From: Aldrovandia affinis
Taxonomy: Eukaryota > Chordata > Actinopteri > Notacanthiformes > Halosauridae
DNA: 64,000 bases
Assembly: GCA_029706075.1 (NCBI GenBank)
Contig: JAINUG010000007.1
Location: 10,723,957 to 10,787,956, forward strand
Direction: 5' to 3'
The first letter of the stretch is position 1, and each line of letters opens with the position of its first letter. The notes beneath the pieces are model-generated. The model ran no database searches. It was not told the DNA's origin and was given only the letters and a program-made list of their open reading frames with translations. Both the position numbers and the translations under genes were made by a program. Shown piece after piece: positions 1 through 53,830 of this stretch.

Positions 1-42383
<42,383 letters not shown>

Positions 42384-43039
42384 TCTGAAACTCAGTTAAC
42401 GTTGAAGGCTGTCTACAACCCCTGGTGCACTCCGGTGGGGTGGAATGGCATATTCAGGTAGCTAACGGATGGAAAATAACAGACACAAGCAGCCACTGAT
42501 TTAACGTTAGCTAGCGAACGGGTGTTTTTAAAGTACTAGTTAGCAAGCTGCTATTGCTGACTAAAGTTTCCATCCAAAATTATTATGTGTTGGTAGCAAG
42601 CTAGCTACCGTGCCTATGTGTATGCTACACTTAACTAATTTGGAGACAAAACCGCTTGTTTCCAAATCACAAAAAGTACAAACATTTTACAGCAACATTT
42701 TTTCTCATTACTGATGTCCTTCTGCAGCTATTCTCTACTTCCGCCTGAGTGTATATGTGTGTGTTTTCGCGCTCCCTAATCTGATTGGTTTGACACGAAG
42801 CGTGACGCCTCATTCGCCCTGTTCAGATGCGTCTGGGCGGCCGCGGGCAGGATCCACGTCTAAACAAACGCATGTGTCCTAAAGAAACAATACCGCTTAA
42901 TTCTAAAAAATTGGGCTTATTATAAACGTAATACATTTATGCATAACAGGCAAGTTGATTTCGCAAATGTTGAGTTTTCTTAACTATCCGCAGAACCTGG
43001 CTGTGAACACGGTACGAAGAGGAATTAGCCTATGCAAAT
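42384..43039. promoter_or_regulatory. Intergenic region between divergent fanca and THAP exon 1; candidate bidirectional promoter
   Basis: About 656 bases separate two start codons that point away from each other. The segment has an ATTGG box near 42783 (CTGATTGGTT), a TGACG motif in GTGACGCC just after it, and a GC-rich stretch (GGGCGGCCGCGGGCAGG) near 42835. No recognisable transposon lies inside, unlike the flanks. Promoter activity is inferred from layout and boxes only. Confidence 0.5.
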
Positions 43040-43119
43040 ATGCCACAAAGTTGTGCAGCATTTGGCTGTACAAATAGGAGGAACCATAGAAGCAAGGCTC
43101 GTGGGATAACTTTTCACAG
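43040..43119 (+). CDS. THAP-domain protein, first coding exon
   Basis: ATG at 43040 opens MPQSCAAFGCTNRRNHRSKA and reaches GITFH before a consensus donor GTAAGT. This is the N-terminal part of a C2CH THAP zinc finger: the first two Cys in C-x4-C spacing, then the conserved GITFH-R-F segment. THAP domains bind DNA and occur in host transcription factors and in P-element-type transposases. The remaining half of the finger (Cys, His and AVPTIF box) was not found nearby, so the gene is incomplete here. A coiled-coil exon typical of the family lies at 63083. Confidence 0.72.
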
Positions 43120-43231
43120 GTAAGTGGCTATTTTACTATTTCACTGTCACTTACAGCTGACGTTGAATGACCGACAGATATGATGACAACAAAACATTCA
43201 ACGTTAGCTAGTTATCAAACCACTGCATGAC

Positions 43232-43480
43232 CACGGGCCTGTCTCACGAAGCAGGATTAGTGGGTTAGCGAGCTAATTTTGGATTTAAGCCTGGGTTTTC
43301 GGTCTCACGACTGTGACTCACTTTTAACCGCGTTGCATCGCCATGGTAACTTATGCTACGAACCTAACCTGCTCCGGAGTAGGTTAAATTCAGGCTAACG
43401 GATCAAATCCTACAAAAATCCTGCCCCCTCACTAATCAGCTCTCTGGAAAATCGCCCCACCAATCCTAGAGAATTGCGTT
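43232..43480 (+). mobile_element. MITE-like end (CCTGTCTCACGAAGCAGGATTA)
   Basis: GTCTCACGAAGCAGGATTAG then GGTTTTCGGTCTCACGACTG. An inverted relative lies at 61075-61165. This is the left part of a widespread fish short element; its partner end is not adjacent. Confidence 0.55.
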
Positions 43481-43537
43481 ATAGTTTTTTTTTATATCAA
43501 GAGATACAGATCTCCCCGCAGAGGGAATATTGTAGGA

Positions 43538-43739
43538 GTGGGCCATACCACAAAATTTGGTTTCAATCCGATACCAAGTGATACCAGGGCCAGAATCACC
43601 GATAATGATACCTTTTTATTATTAAAAGCAGCGAATGTACTTTCATGTAGGGAAGAGGAACATGAAATGATTTATGAGGTGAATGCATCATTCATAGGCT
43701 ACTTCTGAATACATTTTACCACCAAATGATTTGCCAAAC
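43538..43739 (+). mobile_element. hAT-like left end (TAGGAGTGGGCCATACC)
   Basis: TAGGAGTGGGCCATACCACA then AATCCGATACCAAGTGATAC. A terminus of related style (inverted CTGCCCACCCCTAG) occurs at 60805-60819, but the subterminal sequences differ, so they may be separate copies. Confidence 0.4.
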
Positions 43740-43752
43740 ATTAAGCATTTCT

Positions 43753-44960
43753 CAATTAAGTTCATTTTGTCTTCTTATTTCAAATAAATGTTTTACTTTC
43801 TTTTGATCAGACAATGAGATAAAAAGTTGTAGTTTACCTGACAGTTTCGACTGGCAACTGCAGTCTTCCTCAGAAGTGTCACCTGACAGCTTGGATGCGT
43901 CGTCAGCTGATGTTTAGCAGGCGTGGCACCACAAAGATGACGGCAGCATAAAAATCTCAGTATATAGAAAACCCACACACACAGACCAATATCTACTCTG
44001 GACATCTGAACACCCCACCATACACAAACTGTCAGTAGTCAGAACTTTATATCAACGGACCAGCATCATCACAGATGAAGAGGACAGACGAGAGGAGGAG
44101 AGGCACATCCAACAAGCACTTACACTCTGCCAATACCCTAAATGGGCCATAAACAAAGGAAAACAGCAAGCCCAAAACAAAGAAAATAAACAAAAGGAAC
44201 GAAAAACAAAAAACACACAGAAAACCGAGGAAAACAACAAAGGCATAGTAACTATACCATACATCCGGGGGATAACAGAACCAATACAAAGGATCATGAA
44301 AAAACACAGAATAGCCACAGCAGTAAAACCTCACACTAAACTACGACAACTTTTAGTTCACCCCAAGGATAAGATAGAACAGGACAAAAAATGCAACGTA
44401 ATCTATGAAATACCATGTAAGTCATGCAAAAAAACATACATAGGAGAGACAGGAAGGACATTCAACATTAGAAAGAAAGAACATCAAAAGGAATGTGAGA
44501 AGGAAACAACAGGACGACTCACAAGAACACAAAAGGAAAAAGCGGAACAAGAAAACCTAAAATCAGCCATATCAGACCACTGCAAAAGAAACAATCACAT
44601 CATGGACTGGGACCACGCAAAAATCATTGGGTCAGAAAACAATAAACACAAACGCTGGATCAAGGAGGCGGTTGAAATCAGGAGGCGGGCCAACGGCACC
44701 ATCAACAGGGACGAGGGAGCATACATGCTCTCCCACACCTGGGACTCTCTCCTCCAGAGAACAACGGACGGCGGGAGGCGTGGCCGGCCTGACGGATCTA
44801 TCAAGATCTGTCAGGCTGGCCACGCCTGCTAAACATCAGCTGACGACGCATCCAAGCTGTCAGGTGACACTTCTGAGGAAGACTGCAGTTGCCAGTCGAA
44901 ACTGTCAGGTAAACTACAACTTTTTATCTCATTGTCTGATCAAAAGAAAGTAAAACATTT
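43753..44960 (+). mobile_element. Penelope-like element with inverted terminal repeats and 13-bp target duplication
   Basis: ATTAAGCATTTCT flanks it at 43740-43752 and 44961-44973. About 141 bases at 43787-43927 recur inverted at 44819-44960 (GACAGTTTCGACTGGCAACT and its complement), the inverted arrangement known for truncated Penelope elements. The plus frame 43921-44832 has no internal stop. It starts at the end of the reverse transcriptase (YRKPTHTDQYLLW) and holds a GIY-YIG endonuclease. Confidence 0.9.
43921..44832 (+). CDS. Penelope-like protein fragment: RT C-terminus plus GIY-YIG endonuclease
   Basis: The open frame reads ISVYRKPTHTDQYLLW, then VIYEIPCKSCKKTYIGETGR (the Y-I-P and Y-I-G box), TFNIRKKEHQKECEKE, SAISDHCKRNNHIMDWD and IKEAVEIRRRANGTINRDEG (conserved Glu). 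Penelope GIY-YIG domains carry a CxxC insertion, here CKSC. The reverse-transcriptase core upstream of KPTHTDQYL is missing, replaced by the inverted terminal repeat. No start codon is evident before residue 100. Confidence 0.85.
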   Translation, partial: AWHHKDDGSIKISVYRKPTHTDQYLLWTSEHPTIHKLSVVRTLYQRTSIITDEEDRREEERHIQQALTLCQYPKWAINKGKQQAQNKENKQKERKTKNTQKTEENNKGIVTIPYIRGITEPIQRIMKKHRIATAVKPHTKLRQLLVHPKDKIEQDKKCNVIYEIPCKSCKKTYIGETGRTFNIRKKEHQKECEKETTGRLTRTQKEKAEQENLKSAISDHCKRNNHIMDWDHAKIIGSENNKHKRWIKEAVEIRRRANGTINRDEGAYMLSHTWDSLLQRTTDGGRRGRPDGSIKICQAGHAC

Positions 44961-44973
44961 ATTAAGCATTTCT

Positions 44974-45456
44974 TTTTTTGATATTTTCAGGTTTGAGGTT
45001 TATTTTATATATTTTTCAATTCCATTAAATTAATTAATTTAGATAAGTTTCAATGGGCTGAATATATTATTTGAATGTCTGAATATAGTCTGCTACAGTA
45101 ACAGCTAATGATGACCAATTACAGTTTTAAAATATAACATTAACCAACACTGAAGATCCAATTTGACTAAAATATTAATTTCACTACTATATACCTGGAT
45201 ATTCCTTGCCTCTCTGAAAAGACTCTGCCAGTGTACTCTGTCTCGCAGGGCATTTCCCTCCTCCCTTATTTTCTGTTGCAGCTCCGAGTTCTCTTGCTCG
45301 TGGTTCTTTTAATGTGCTTAAACAAATTGGTCGTGTTGCCACAGTAGCGAACAGCCTTCCTATATACGTCACAGTTCGCAACGTTTTCATTCACAGCTGT
45401 GAAATAACTCCATATGATGCTCCTATTTTGTTCAGCCATCAGTGCAACTATGTGCA
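44974..45456. other. Unassigned AT-rich sequence
   Basis: AT-rich. No family recognised. Confidence 0.45.
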
Positions 45457-45790
45457 GGGGCCCAGATTAACAGTCGTCCTATCGTCTCAGACGATTAAAA
45501 ATTAAGAAGGACGACCTTCGATTTCCAAGTGGTAGTCCTGCTGACGACTGTGAATTTAGGATTTTATCATTTTTTAAATGACTTAACTGGAACTATTTCT
45601 GTATTACACTCACTTCGTAACAAACATGGATATTAAAAAATATTTCCGAAGTTCCAAATGGGAAAAGCGGCACATTGTCACTCGCATGCAGTCTGTGCTC
45701 AGCACGTTTGTTGTTGTTGCTATGCCAGACTCTGCAGCAGTCAAGAAAGTTAGCGGATCGCGGCACATAGACACAACAGCGAGAACCAGC
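45457..45790 (+). mobile_element. hAT-like left end with N-terminal coding fragment
   Basis: Begins CAGGGGCCCAGATTAACAGT. ATG near 45627 opens MDIKKYFRSSKWEKRHIV, the I-K-YF start used by several hAT transposases. Coding resemblance stops after about 40 codons. Confidence 0.45.
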
Positions 45791-46139
45791 TAGTTAGTTA
45801 GCTAGCTATCGTTAGCGTTCACGGACATTGGATATCGATATTTGTTGTTGCTAGTTGCTTGCTAATACAAGGCTTAGTACGTGATCATGCATTTATCACT
45901 TACCAAGCCTTGAATTAGCAAGCAATATCCGTGAACACTAGCTAGCTAGTTACTGTCTATATTCAGTTCACTGAGCCCTCCCGCCAGGCTGAAGAATTGC
46001 TGTGATTTTCCTGCAGTGATTTCTCATCTCCGTCCTACAGTCCAAGCACAAATCATTCCCACATCCCTGCTCGGTTAAATCTAGGAATTATTAGCTAGCT
46101 ATTACGTTAGCTGCCATACCACACTCTAGTTCTTTTATT
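45791..46139. other. Unassigned sequence rich in GCTAGCTA motifs
   Basis: Repeated TAGCTAGCTA motifs and an imperfect inverted repeat (GCTAATACAAGGCTTAG near 45861 against AAGCCTTGAATTAGCAAGC at 45904). Nothing else. Confidence 0.4.
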
Positions 46140-46300
46140 GTTTAGTTTTTTTTATTCTTTTCATATTTAAAATTCTTTACATTAAAAGTTGGCATACCAA
46201 CTAAAGGGGAAAAAACTATATTTGGGTAACAATAGGTTCATACATTTTACAAAGACGGGAAAAACATAACAGATGTTCCTTGCCTCCCACAGGACCAGCT

Positions 46301-47183
46301 TAACCCCGCATTCTAACAGGGGGCGATTCGGCGACGAGCTGCCGGAAATGCATTGATTCTCTATGAGAGTGAGCGACTTCCGGTGCTTGACCGATTGGCC
46401 GATTTATGGGCGTGGCGGCGACCCAGAAAAGTTGAAAATTCTGAACTTTCGGGTGATGTCGCCCGGTAAGAGCCAATCAAATTCATGTCTTGCTCTTTTT
46501 ACCTCCCACGCGGAAACCAACATAACACCGAAATTTTGTTCCTAGTTCCGACACTTCAACATGAATGAGGAGAAACTGATAACAGCGGTCTGCAGTACCG
46601 CCATACGTTATTTAATCCTAAAAGCATAAATATTTATAGCTAGCTAAACTTATATGGCCTACATACATCTTATTTAATGTTTGTGTTGGTTAAAAGGCAA
46701 TTTTGTATCGCATGGGTACGTTTGGAAAAACGTACCGGAGACAAGTAAATGGCCGCAATTGTAAAAAGCCTTCTGAGTTTGAGTTTGCGGTTCATGATTG
46801 AAGGAAACAATACTGCTAGCCAACTAATATTTATAATAAAGATTCTCAAAATCTATGATGAACTATTCGTTTACCATGCAAAGATTTTGTAAGCACGTCG
46901 GTACAGGAGACAAATTGCGAGTCGTTTCCAGCGCAAGTAAATGGCTGCAATTGTAAATAGTCTTCTGAGTTTGAGTTTGCGGTTCATGATTGAAGGAAAC
47001 AATACTGCTAGCCAACTAATATTTATAATAAAGATTCTCAAAATCTATGATGAACTATTCGTTTACCATGCAAAAATTTTGTAAGCACGTCGGAAGCATT
47101 TTTGAGGAAGCCATTCAAACGTGGGCAACGCCCACTGGGTGATTTAGTCGCCTAGTATCGCCCCCTGTTAGAATGCGGGGTTA
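46301..47183. mobile_element. MITE A (TIR CCCCGCATTCTAACAGGGGG) in Tx1 ORF2
   Basis: Inverted ends CCCCGCATTCTAACAGGGGG at 46304 and 47160-47180. Inside, about 150 bases are tandemly duplicated at 46749-46903 and 46939-47093 (GTTCATGATTGAAGGAAACA). No coding. It separates INTV- and KLVLWEARN-type residues of the LINE. Confidence 0.75.
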
Positions 47184-47257
47184 CGGTGTTAATGATCCTC
47201 CACTGGCGCTGCAGCTCCGGGGTCCTACATCCCTCAGGGGGGCCATACAGGACCCTC

Positions 47258-47567
47258 TCACCCCGCATTCTAACAGGGGGCGATACTAGGCGAATAAATC
47301 TAGCATGGGCGTTCCCACGCTAGATTCCCAATGGCTTCCTCAAAAATGCTTCCGACGTGCTTACACATTTTTTGCATGGTAAACAAATAGTTCATCATAG
47401 ATTTTGAGAATCTTTATTTCAGTTCAAGTTCAGAACTTTTCTGTGTCGCTGCCACGCCCACAAATCGGCCAATCGGCCAATCACCGGAAGTCGCCCACTC
47501 TCATAGACAATCAATGCATTTCGGGCAACTCGTTGCCGAATCGCCCCCTGTTAGAATCAGGGGTCAG
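47258..47567. mobile_element. MITE B, shorter relative in opposite orientation
   Basis: Same ends as MITE A, flanked by TCA on both sides. Shares AGATTTTGAGAATCTTTATT and GTTCATCATAG with MITE A in inverse orientation and lacks the duplicated block. It lies 75 bases from MITE A. Confidence 0.75.
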
Positions 47568-49400
47568 TCGTCAGGGAGGATCTCGGCAGGAGCCTGTTCT
47601 GGGAGACAGAGGACACAACAAGGCCCCAGACACGTCTGGCCACGGAGCACTCCCAGAACAGATGGTGTACATGTTCCGAGTCAGTGCATCCGTGGGGGCA
47701 GTTCTCGGTCAGGGCTAAGTGCCATCTAAACATGAATGGCCTGGTGGGGAGACAGCCATGAGCAGACATCCATGTTATGTCCTTTTGTTTGTTATTTAAT
47801 CTCTTATGATTTGCATTCCATACAATTTCAGGGTTTAGGGCTGGGTTGCCCCTCGGGAGCATCATGGTCTCTCCCGATCTCAAAAAGGACATGATATTTT
47901 TGTATGTCCATGAGGGCAACCCAGCCCCGACCAATCCCTAGACTGAGAAGGCCTAAAGGGGACCTGCGCTCCCCGGAGTGGATAATTATATCTCTCACAA
48001 GGAGCAGATTGTCATTTATGGACCTCCCAGGAACACTGCATGTTTGGTTGCGGCCGATCACCGCTGGTAACAGGTCTTGGAACCTCCTCATCAGTGATTT
48101 GGCCATTATCTTATAATCCATCCACTGAGAGGAGGTTGATCGGCCGCAAGTTCCGGAGGTCCTTCAGGTCCCCCTTCTTTGGGACAAGGGCCACTGAACT
48201 CTGTCGCAGTGAGTCGCCCAGCCGCCCCTCCCTGAAAGCTGCTCTGAAAACATCCGCCACATCGTCCTTCAGGAGATCCCAGAAGGTCTGATAGAACTCA
48301 GCTGGGATTCCGTCAGGACCAGGAGCTTTATGTAAGTTAAGGGAGCGCATGGCCCGGGTGAGCTCCTCGGCTCCCGACAGAGGGCGGAGAGATGCTGTTT
48401 AGTCTGGGCCACTTCCGTACTAAAGGTCTGGAGGAGGCTCAGTCTTTGGAGGGAAGCATTATGGTGGTTATAAGCTGCCCTCCTTCCCTTTGCCTTCCTC
48501 CGTCCGACTGCCCAGAAATAGCCCTGCACCCGATCCTTCACCATCTCCCACCACTCTGTCGGGGTGTCAAAAAGGTGTTTTAGAGTGACCCACTCCAGGT
48601 ATCGTCTCGAGAAGGAGAGGCGCACTTTGGGGTCCTGGAGATGGCTGGTATTCATCCTCCGGGGACCCCTACCCACCGTGATGGTCTTCTCCCAGTCCAT
48701 GGACACGGTCACATGGTCCGAGAAGTGCACTGCTCTGATAGTATAGGAGCGCACTCTCAGGCCTGGAGAGAGCAAAAACATGTCTATTCTGGAGAAGGAG
48801 GCGCCAGAGGAACTCACCCATGTGTATTGAGGGGGAGAAGTGCCCCCAGCGTCATGGAGGGAGAAATCTTCTATGATGGACCGCAGCTCCCTGCTAGATT
48901 GATCCCTCCTTAGTCTGCTGTGGTCTTCATCCCGAAGGGCACAGTTGAAATTTCCCCCCATGACCACCGGTATATGGGGGGTGATTAAAGATCAGAGTTT
49001 TGTATATAGGGAGGCCCTCTCGGCCTTGGTATTAGGGCCATACACGTTGATCACCCGGAGTGGGGAACCCCCAACATCGAGGTCGGTGACGAGGATTCGC
49101 CCACTCTCTACTATGTCAGATAATGTTATTCTGACATAGGGGTTGTTGATCAATGTGCCAACCCCGTCAGCTCGAGATATGTTTGAGCCAGACTAGAGAG
49201 AGTCTCCCCTTTGCCATCCCTCCCTCAGACTGTCATCCATGGAGCGGAAGGGAATCCCACACTCCTGTAGGAGGATGACGTCAGAGGGCAGCTTTTGCAG
49301 GATGGAGAAAACTGCATGTCATTTGATTGGATCTTTGATACTTCGGGTATTAATAGATGTAATTGTGATTGGCATGGGGGAAGAAAAAAAAGGAAATACA
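47557..49400 (-). pseudogene. Tx1-like ORF2: endonuclease and partial reverse transcriptase
   Basis: Minus strand: NNPYVRITLSDIVESGRILV and the normally GDFN motif read as GGNFNCAL, then SRIDMFLLSPGLRVRSYTIR and HFSDHVTVSMDW close the endonuclease. RT starts with KAPGPDGIPAEFYQTFWDLL and SSVALVPKKGDLKDLRNLRP. The palm (YADD) is deleted: sequence jumps near 47915 from GWVALMDIQK-type to SFLRSGETM-type residues. It has several stops and frameshifts. Confidence 0.82.
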
Positions 49401-50653
49401 GGGGAAAAATATGGGGTGGAATTGAACCAGTTTATTGGTTTTGGTGTATGTCTTTACAAATTTGATTTAAGTGGTCAATGACTGTGTCTGGTTTTGATGG
49501 GCCCCCCTCCGCCCCCTGGCTAGGTCTGCTCACCTGTTCTCCCCTAGCACTGCCTGACTGCACTGCTGTACCGATGGATTTTGGCCCTGGGGCCCCCTTT
49601 TGTCCAGAGGCAGAGGGCCCTTGGATGGGATCTTTTGGTTCTCTGCCTGGGGGGTTTGAGGACCAGAAGCGACCAGTATCCAATGGGACAGGTTGAGCGT
49701 GGGTGCTTCACTGTAAGGACCTGTTTGGGGGGTTTTGTTGGGGGATTGTGGTTTCTTGGAGCGGGGAGTTATTTTGGGCCTATTGATTGTTATAATTGTT
49801 TGGGGGGCGGGGGTGTGAGACTGTCTGGATGGGTTTAGATGAAGGGAGGCGTTGAGGGCTATTTTTAGGTGTGATGGGAGTAGGCATTTCCGGTTTATTG
49901 ATTTGTCTGTGTTTCTGTTTGGTTTTCTGCTTTCTCCCTTTTACTCTGGACCAGTCAGAGGGGGGGACTGAATCTGTGGTATCTGAGGAGAGGGCGGGCT
50001 CTTCCACCGTGTTGAGGGTTTCCGAGTCCACCTCCTCCTTGACTGTAGTGGGGGGTGTCTGGGAGAGTGGCACGTCTTGTTTATCTGATTGTGTTGTAGT
50101 TTGGGTAGGGTCAGGGTCTTTTGTGTTGGGGATCTGTAAGGTATATTGTGAGGAGAACTGAGGTGAGTCAGGCTGTGTTGTAGTGGTTGTATTTGATGGA
50201 GGGGTTGGGGGAGGCTGGGGGTGAGACTGGGGCGCAGTTCCCCTAGCCCCAGAGCGGGCAGTCTCGAAAGAGGTGCCCCCTTACCCCACACAAGTTACAG
50301 GTCTAGGGTCCCTGGTCTCATGCTCTCCTCCACAACCTTTGCACTTAACCACTGTGCCGGCTGGAGATAAGTGGCCTAACTCACCGCATCACCTGTACAG
50401 CTTGAGCATGCTGTAATAAAATACTGCACCCCGGTTGTTCCCCAGCATAATGGTGCTGGGGATGTGTCTCACCCCTCCAACCAATGTTGGGTCTGGCTGT
50501 AATTGGACCAGCCACTTCCTGGCCCCAGTCCACACCCCATCCTCATCGAGGACCCTCCTTACCTCTTGACTTGACGGAGCCATACCTGCCCAACCACGTT
50601 GCAACATCGTGGTCCTGTACAGCTTCGTTATAAAACTGCACAGTCACCACTTT
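49400..50653 (-). pseudogene. Tx1-like ORF1, C-terminal part
   Basis: Starts with KVVTVQFYNEAVQDHDVATW at the LTR boundary. It continues with VWTGARKWLVQLQPDPTLVG and GGVRHIPSTIMLGNNRGAVF, the nucleic-acid-binding segment that precedes a CCHC knuckle. The knuckle and Pro/Ser-rich tail are in shifted frames. Confidence 0.75.
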
Positions 50654-50659
50654 GTTTTC

Positions 50660-51300
50660 TGTCACGACAGGGACCAGAAAACCAGGCGCGGACCCAGAAA
50701 TGCAGAAACTTATTTTATTAGGTGAACAGGCAAAAGTCAGGCAGGAGTAATCAGGGCAATGCAGAGATCCAAAGGATGGTCGGGGACAGGCAGAGTTCGT
50801 TGCGGGCTTCAGGGGTATCAGGGGCAGGCAAGGCGTGGTCAGTGGGCAGGCGAAGGTCGAAAACGAGAAGGCAGTCCAGGGAACACAGGGAGGAGCGGGA
50901 ACGAGACTGGGGTACTGACGAACACTGGAACACAAGCACGAACACGAACACGAAACAACAAAACGCTGGGAAACAGAGATAACGCGGGAGAGTAATGTGA
51001 GCATACGCAAAGCACAAGACAATCTGGTAACGAACATGGGAAAACACACAGCTTAAATACATTTAGACCTAACAAGAAACAATCAGGAATAAACATGAAT
51101 GCAGCTGACTGCAATCAGACACATGAGGAATTAAGTGGAAACGATAATACAATAACGAGACAATCAGGAAATTAACAGTTAACCACATCAGACATAACAA
51201 GAACAGGTAAGCGAAAGTAAAAACACGGACCAGACACCAAGGAAACATGGAACCAACTACAAACGCTTAGTTAGGGGAAACACGAACACGAGACGTGACA
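50660..51300 (-). repeat. Chromovirus 3' LTR
   Basis: 641 bases, TG...CA ends. Preceded on the element strand by a G-rich polypurine run (51303-51316). Differs from the other LTR mainly by two short indels (near 50930-50965 and 51183). Confidence 0.93.
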
Positions 51301-51715
51301 GTACCCCCCCCCCCCTAGGGACGCCACCTGGCGGATCACCAACCTGTACTGGATGCCGAGACAGGAATTCCTGGATTAGGGAGGGGTCGACGATATGTCT
51401 CTCAGGTACCCAACTGCGTTCCTCGGGACCATACCCCTCCCAATCCACCAGAAATTGGCGACCACGGCCCCTGCGTCGGACATCCAGCAGGCGGCGAACA
51501 GTGTAGACTGGGCCCCCTTCGATGAGCCGGGGGGGAGGTGGGGTGCGGACAGGAGGGCTAAAACGGGAGACAACATAGGGTTTTAGACGAGACACGTGAA
51601 ACACAGGGTGGATGCGGCGTAGGGGAGGAGGGAGGCGCAACTGTATGGCTGAGGGGGTGATAACACGAACAATGGAGTAGGGACCAATAAATCTGGGGGA
51701 TAGTTTTTTACACAA
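51257..51715 (-). pseudogene. Chromovirus integrase C-terminus with chromodomain
   Basis: [20 protein letters not shown] and [18 protein letters not shown] are the GPY/F module. Then [20 protein letters not shown] and [20 protein letters not shown] form a chromodomain with its aromatic residues. The chromodomain marks the chromovirus branch. Confidence 0.92.
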
Positions 51716-51805
51716 ACTACGCAGGGGAATGTCTTTAGCAGATAGCCAAACTTTCTGACCGACTGTAGCGAGGAGCAGGGCGGCGGCGGCGGTCGGCCTG
51801 GCTCT

Positions 51806-52518
51806 TCATAGCCGAGACATGACGAAGCAGGGTGGCACGCGCTCTCCTCCAAGTCTTCTGGGCTCTATTAACAAAAACTTTGGCAGATGGCACCTCCACC
51901 TCTTTCTCCTCCTCCGAAATAGAGGAGGTTGGTACCCTAGACTGCACTGAAAAGGAGACATGCCAGTGGAGGAAACGGGGAGGGAATTGTGTGCGTACTC
52001 CACCCAGGGCAGGGAGCGTGACCAAGTGGTAGGTGTTTGTTCGGCTAGACAGCGCAGTCCCTTCCCCAACTCCTGGTTGTAGCGTTCCGTCTGGCCATTG
52101 GTCTCTGGGTGGAAACCGGAAGAGAGGTTAGGTTTGGCGCCAATGAGGGAGCAGAACGCTCTCCAGAACCCGCTGGAAAACTGGGGACCCCGATCCGAGG
52201 TCATCTCCTGCGGCAATCCATGGAGGCGAAAAACATGTTTGATCATGAGTTCTGCGGTCTCTTTAGCAGAGGGGAGTTTGGGCAGGGAATGAAATGAACA
52301 CTTTTAGAAAACCGGTCTACCACCGTAAGGACGACTGTGTTACCTTCTGATGGTGGTAGACCCGTCACGAAGTCTAGGGCGACGTGGGACCATGGGCGTT
52401 GTGGAACCGCCAAGGGCTGAAGGAGACCACTGGGACGAGCGTTGGAGGACTTGGACCGGGCACAGGGCACACAGGCTGTCACGACCCGACCGTGTCGTTC
52501 CTCATAGTGGGCCACCAA
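51806..52518 (-). pseudogene. Chromovirus integrase, broken
   Basis: Two overlapping frames: [20 protein letters not shown] and [20 protein letters not shown] (first catalytic Asp), then after a shift near 52245 [20 protein letters not shown] (second Asp) and [18 protein letters not shown] (catalytic Glu). Part of the HHCC finger is missing. Confidence 0.88.
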
Positions 52519-52537
52519 AACCTACGCGAAAGAAAGG

Positions 52538-53812
52538 CTAGGGTGCGTGAAACCCCCGGGTGACAGGCCATCGGGGAGATATGGGCCCACTCCAGTACTT
52601 GAGACCGGACGGTCTCAGGAACGAATAGGCGGTTGGCCGGCGTCTCCCTGTGAGACCGTGCGAGAGAAGCGCCTCCTCCACCGCCCGAACAATGTCAAAT
52701 TTGGCTGCCGCTAACACGCAGCTAGGGGGCAGGATAGGCTCAGGGCTACTCTCCTCTTCTGGAGAGTCGTAGATCCGGGATAGGGCATCGGGTTTGATAT
52801 TCTTTGAACCTGGATGAAATGACAGAGTGAAAACAAAACGGGCAAAAAATAGGGACCATCTAGCTTGACGCGGGTTAAGCCGCTGAGCTGAGTGGAGATA
52901 CTCCAAGTTACGATGATCTGTCCAAACCAAGAACGGCACAGTGGCTCCCTCTAACCAGTGTCTCCACTCCTCGAGAGCTAATTTAATGGCCAGGAGTTCT
53001 CGATCGCCAATAGTATAGTTCCTTTCTGTAGTGGAGAGGCGGTGTGAAAAGAAGGCGCAAGGGTGTACCTTATTGTCCTTGGTTCGTTGAGATAGGATCG
53101 CCCCAGTGCCTGAGTCGGAGGCATCCACCTCCACAATGAACTGACGTGTGGGATCCGGGAGTGCGAGGATGGGGGCAGATGTAAACCGGGACTTGAGTCT
53201 CTCGAAGGCCTCCTGGGCATCGGGGTTCCAACGAAAGGAAATCTTGGTGGAAGTGAGAGAGATTAACGGTGCGGCGATAGTGCTGTAACTCCGTACAAAC
53301 CGTCTGTAAAAGTTGGCGAATCCTAAAAAGCGTTGGAGTTGTTTACGGTCGGTGGGTACGGGCCATTCCTGTACCGCCTGCACCTTGGTGGGGTCCATCT
53401 CCAGATGGCCTCGGGAGATGATAAAACCCAAAAATTGAACGGAGGTCTTGTGGAATTCACACTTCTCGGCTTTGATAAATAGCTGGTTTTCGAGAAGTCT
53501 CTGGATGACTTGACGCACATGCTGAACATGTTCCTCCATAGTTTTAGAAAAAATCAGGATGTCATCCAGATAAACATACGCAAAGCGGGACAACATGTCC
53601 CGGAGTACATCGTTCACCAATCCCTGAAAGACAGCAGGGGCATTGGTGAGACCGAAAGGCATGGCCAGGTATTCATAATGACCTGTGTGGGTGTTGAAGG
53701 CCGTCTTCCACTCATCCCCCTCCCGAATCCGGACCAAGTGGTAGGCGTTGCGGAGATCCAATTTAGTGAAGAACTGCCCCTCCTGAAGGTTGTCGAACGC
53801 CGATGACATCAA
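52538..53812 (-). pseudogene. Chromovirus reverse transcriptase and RNase H
   Basis: The longest intact frame of the element (424 codons): [30 protein letters not shown], catalytic [31 protein letters not shown], RNase [13 protein letters not shown] and [16 protein letters not shown]. The C-terminus leaves frame near 52580 before the integrase zinc finger. Confidence 0.93.
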
Positions 53813-53830
53813 TGGGAGTGGGTAGCGGTT

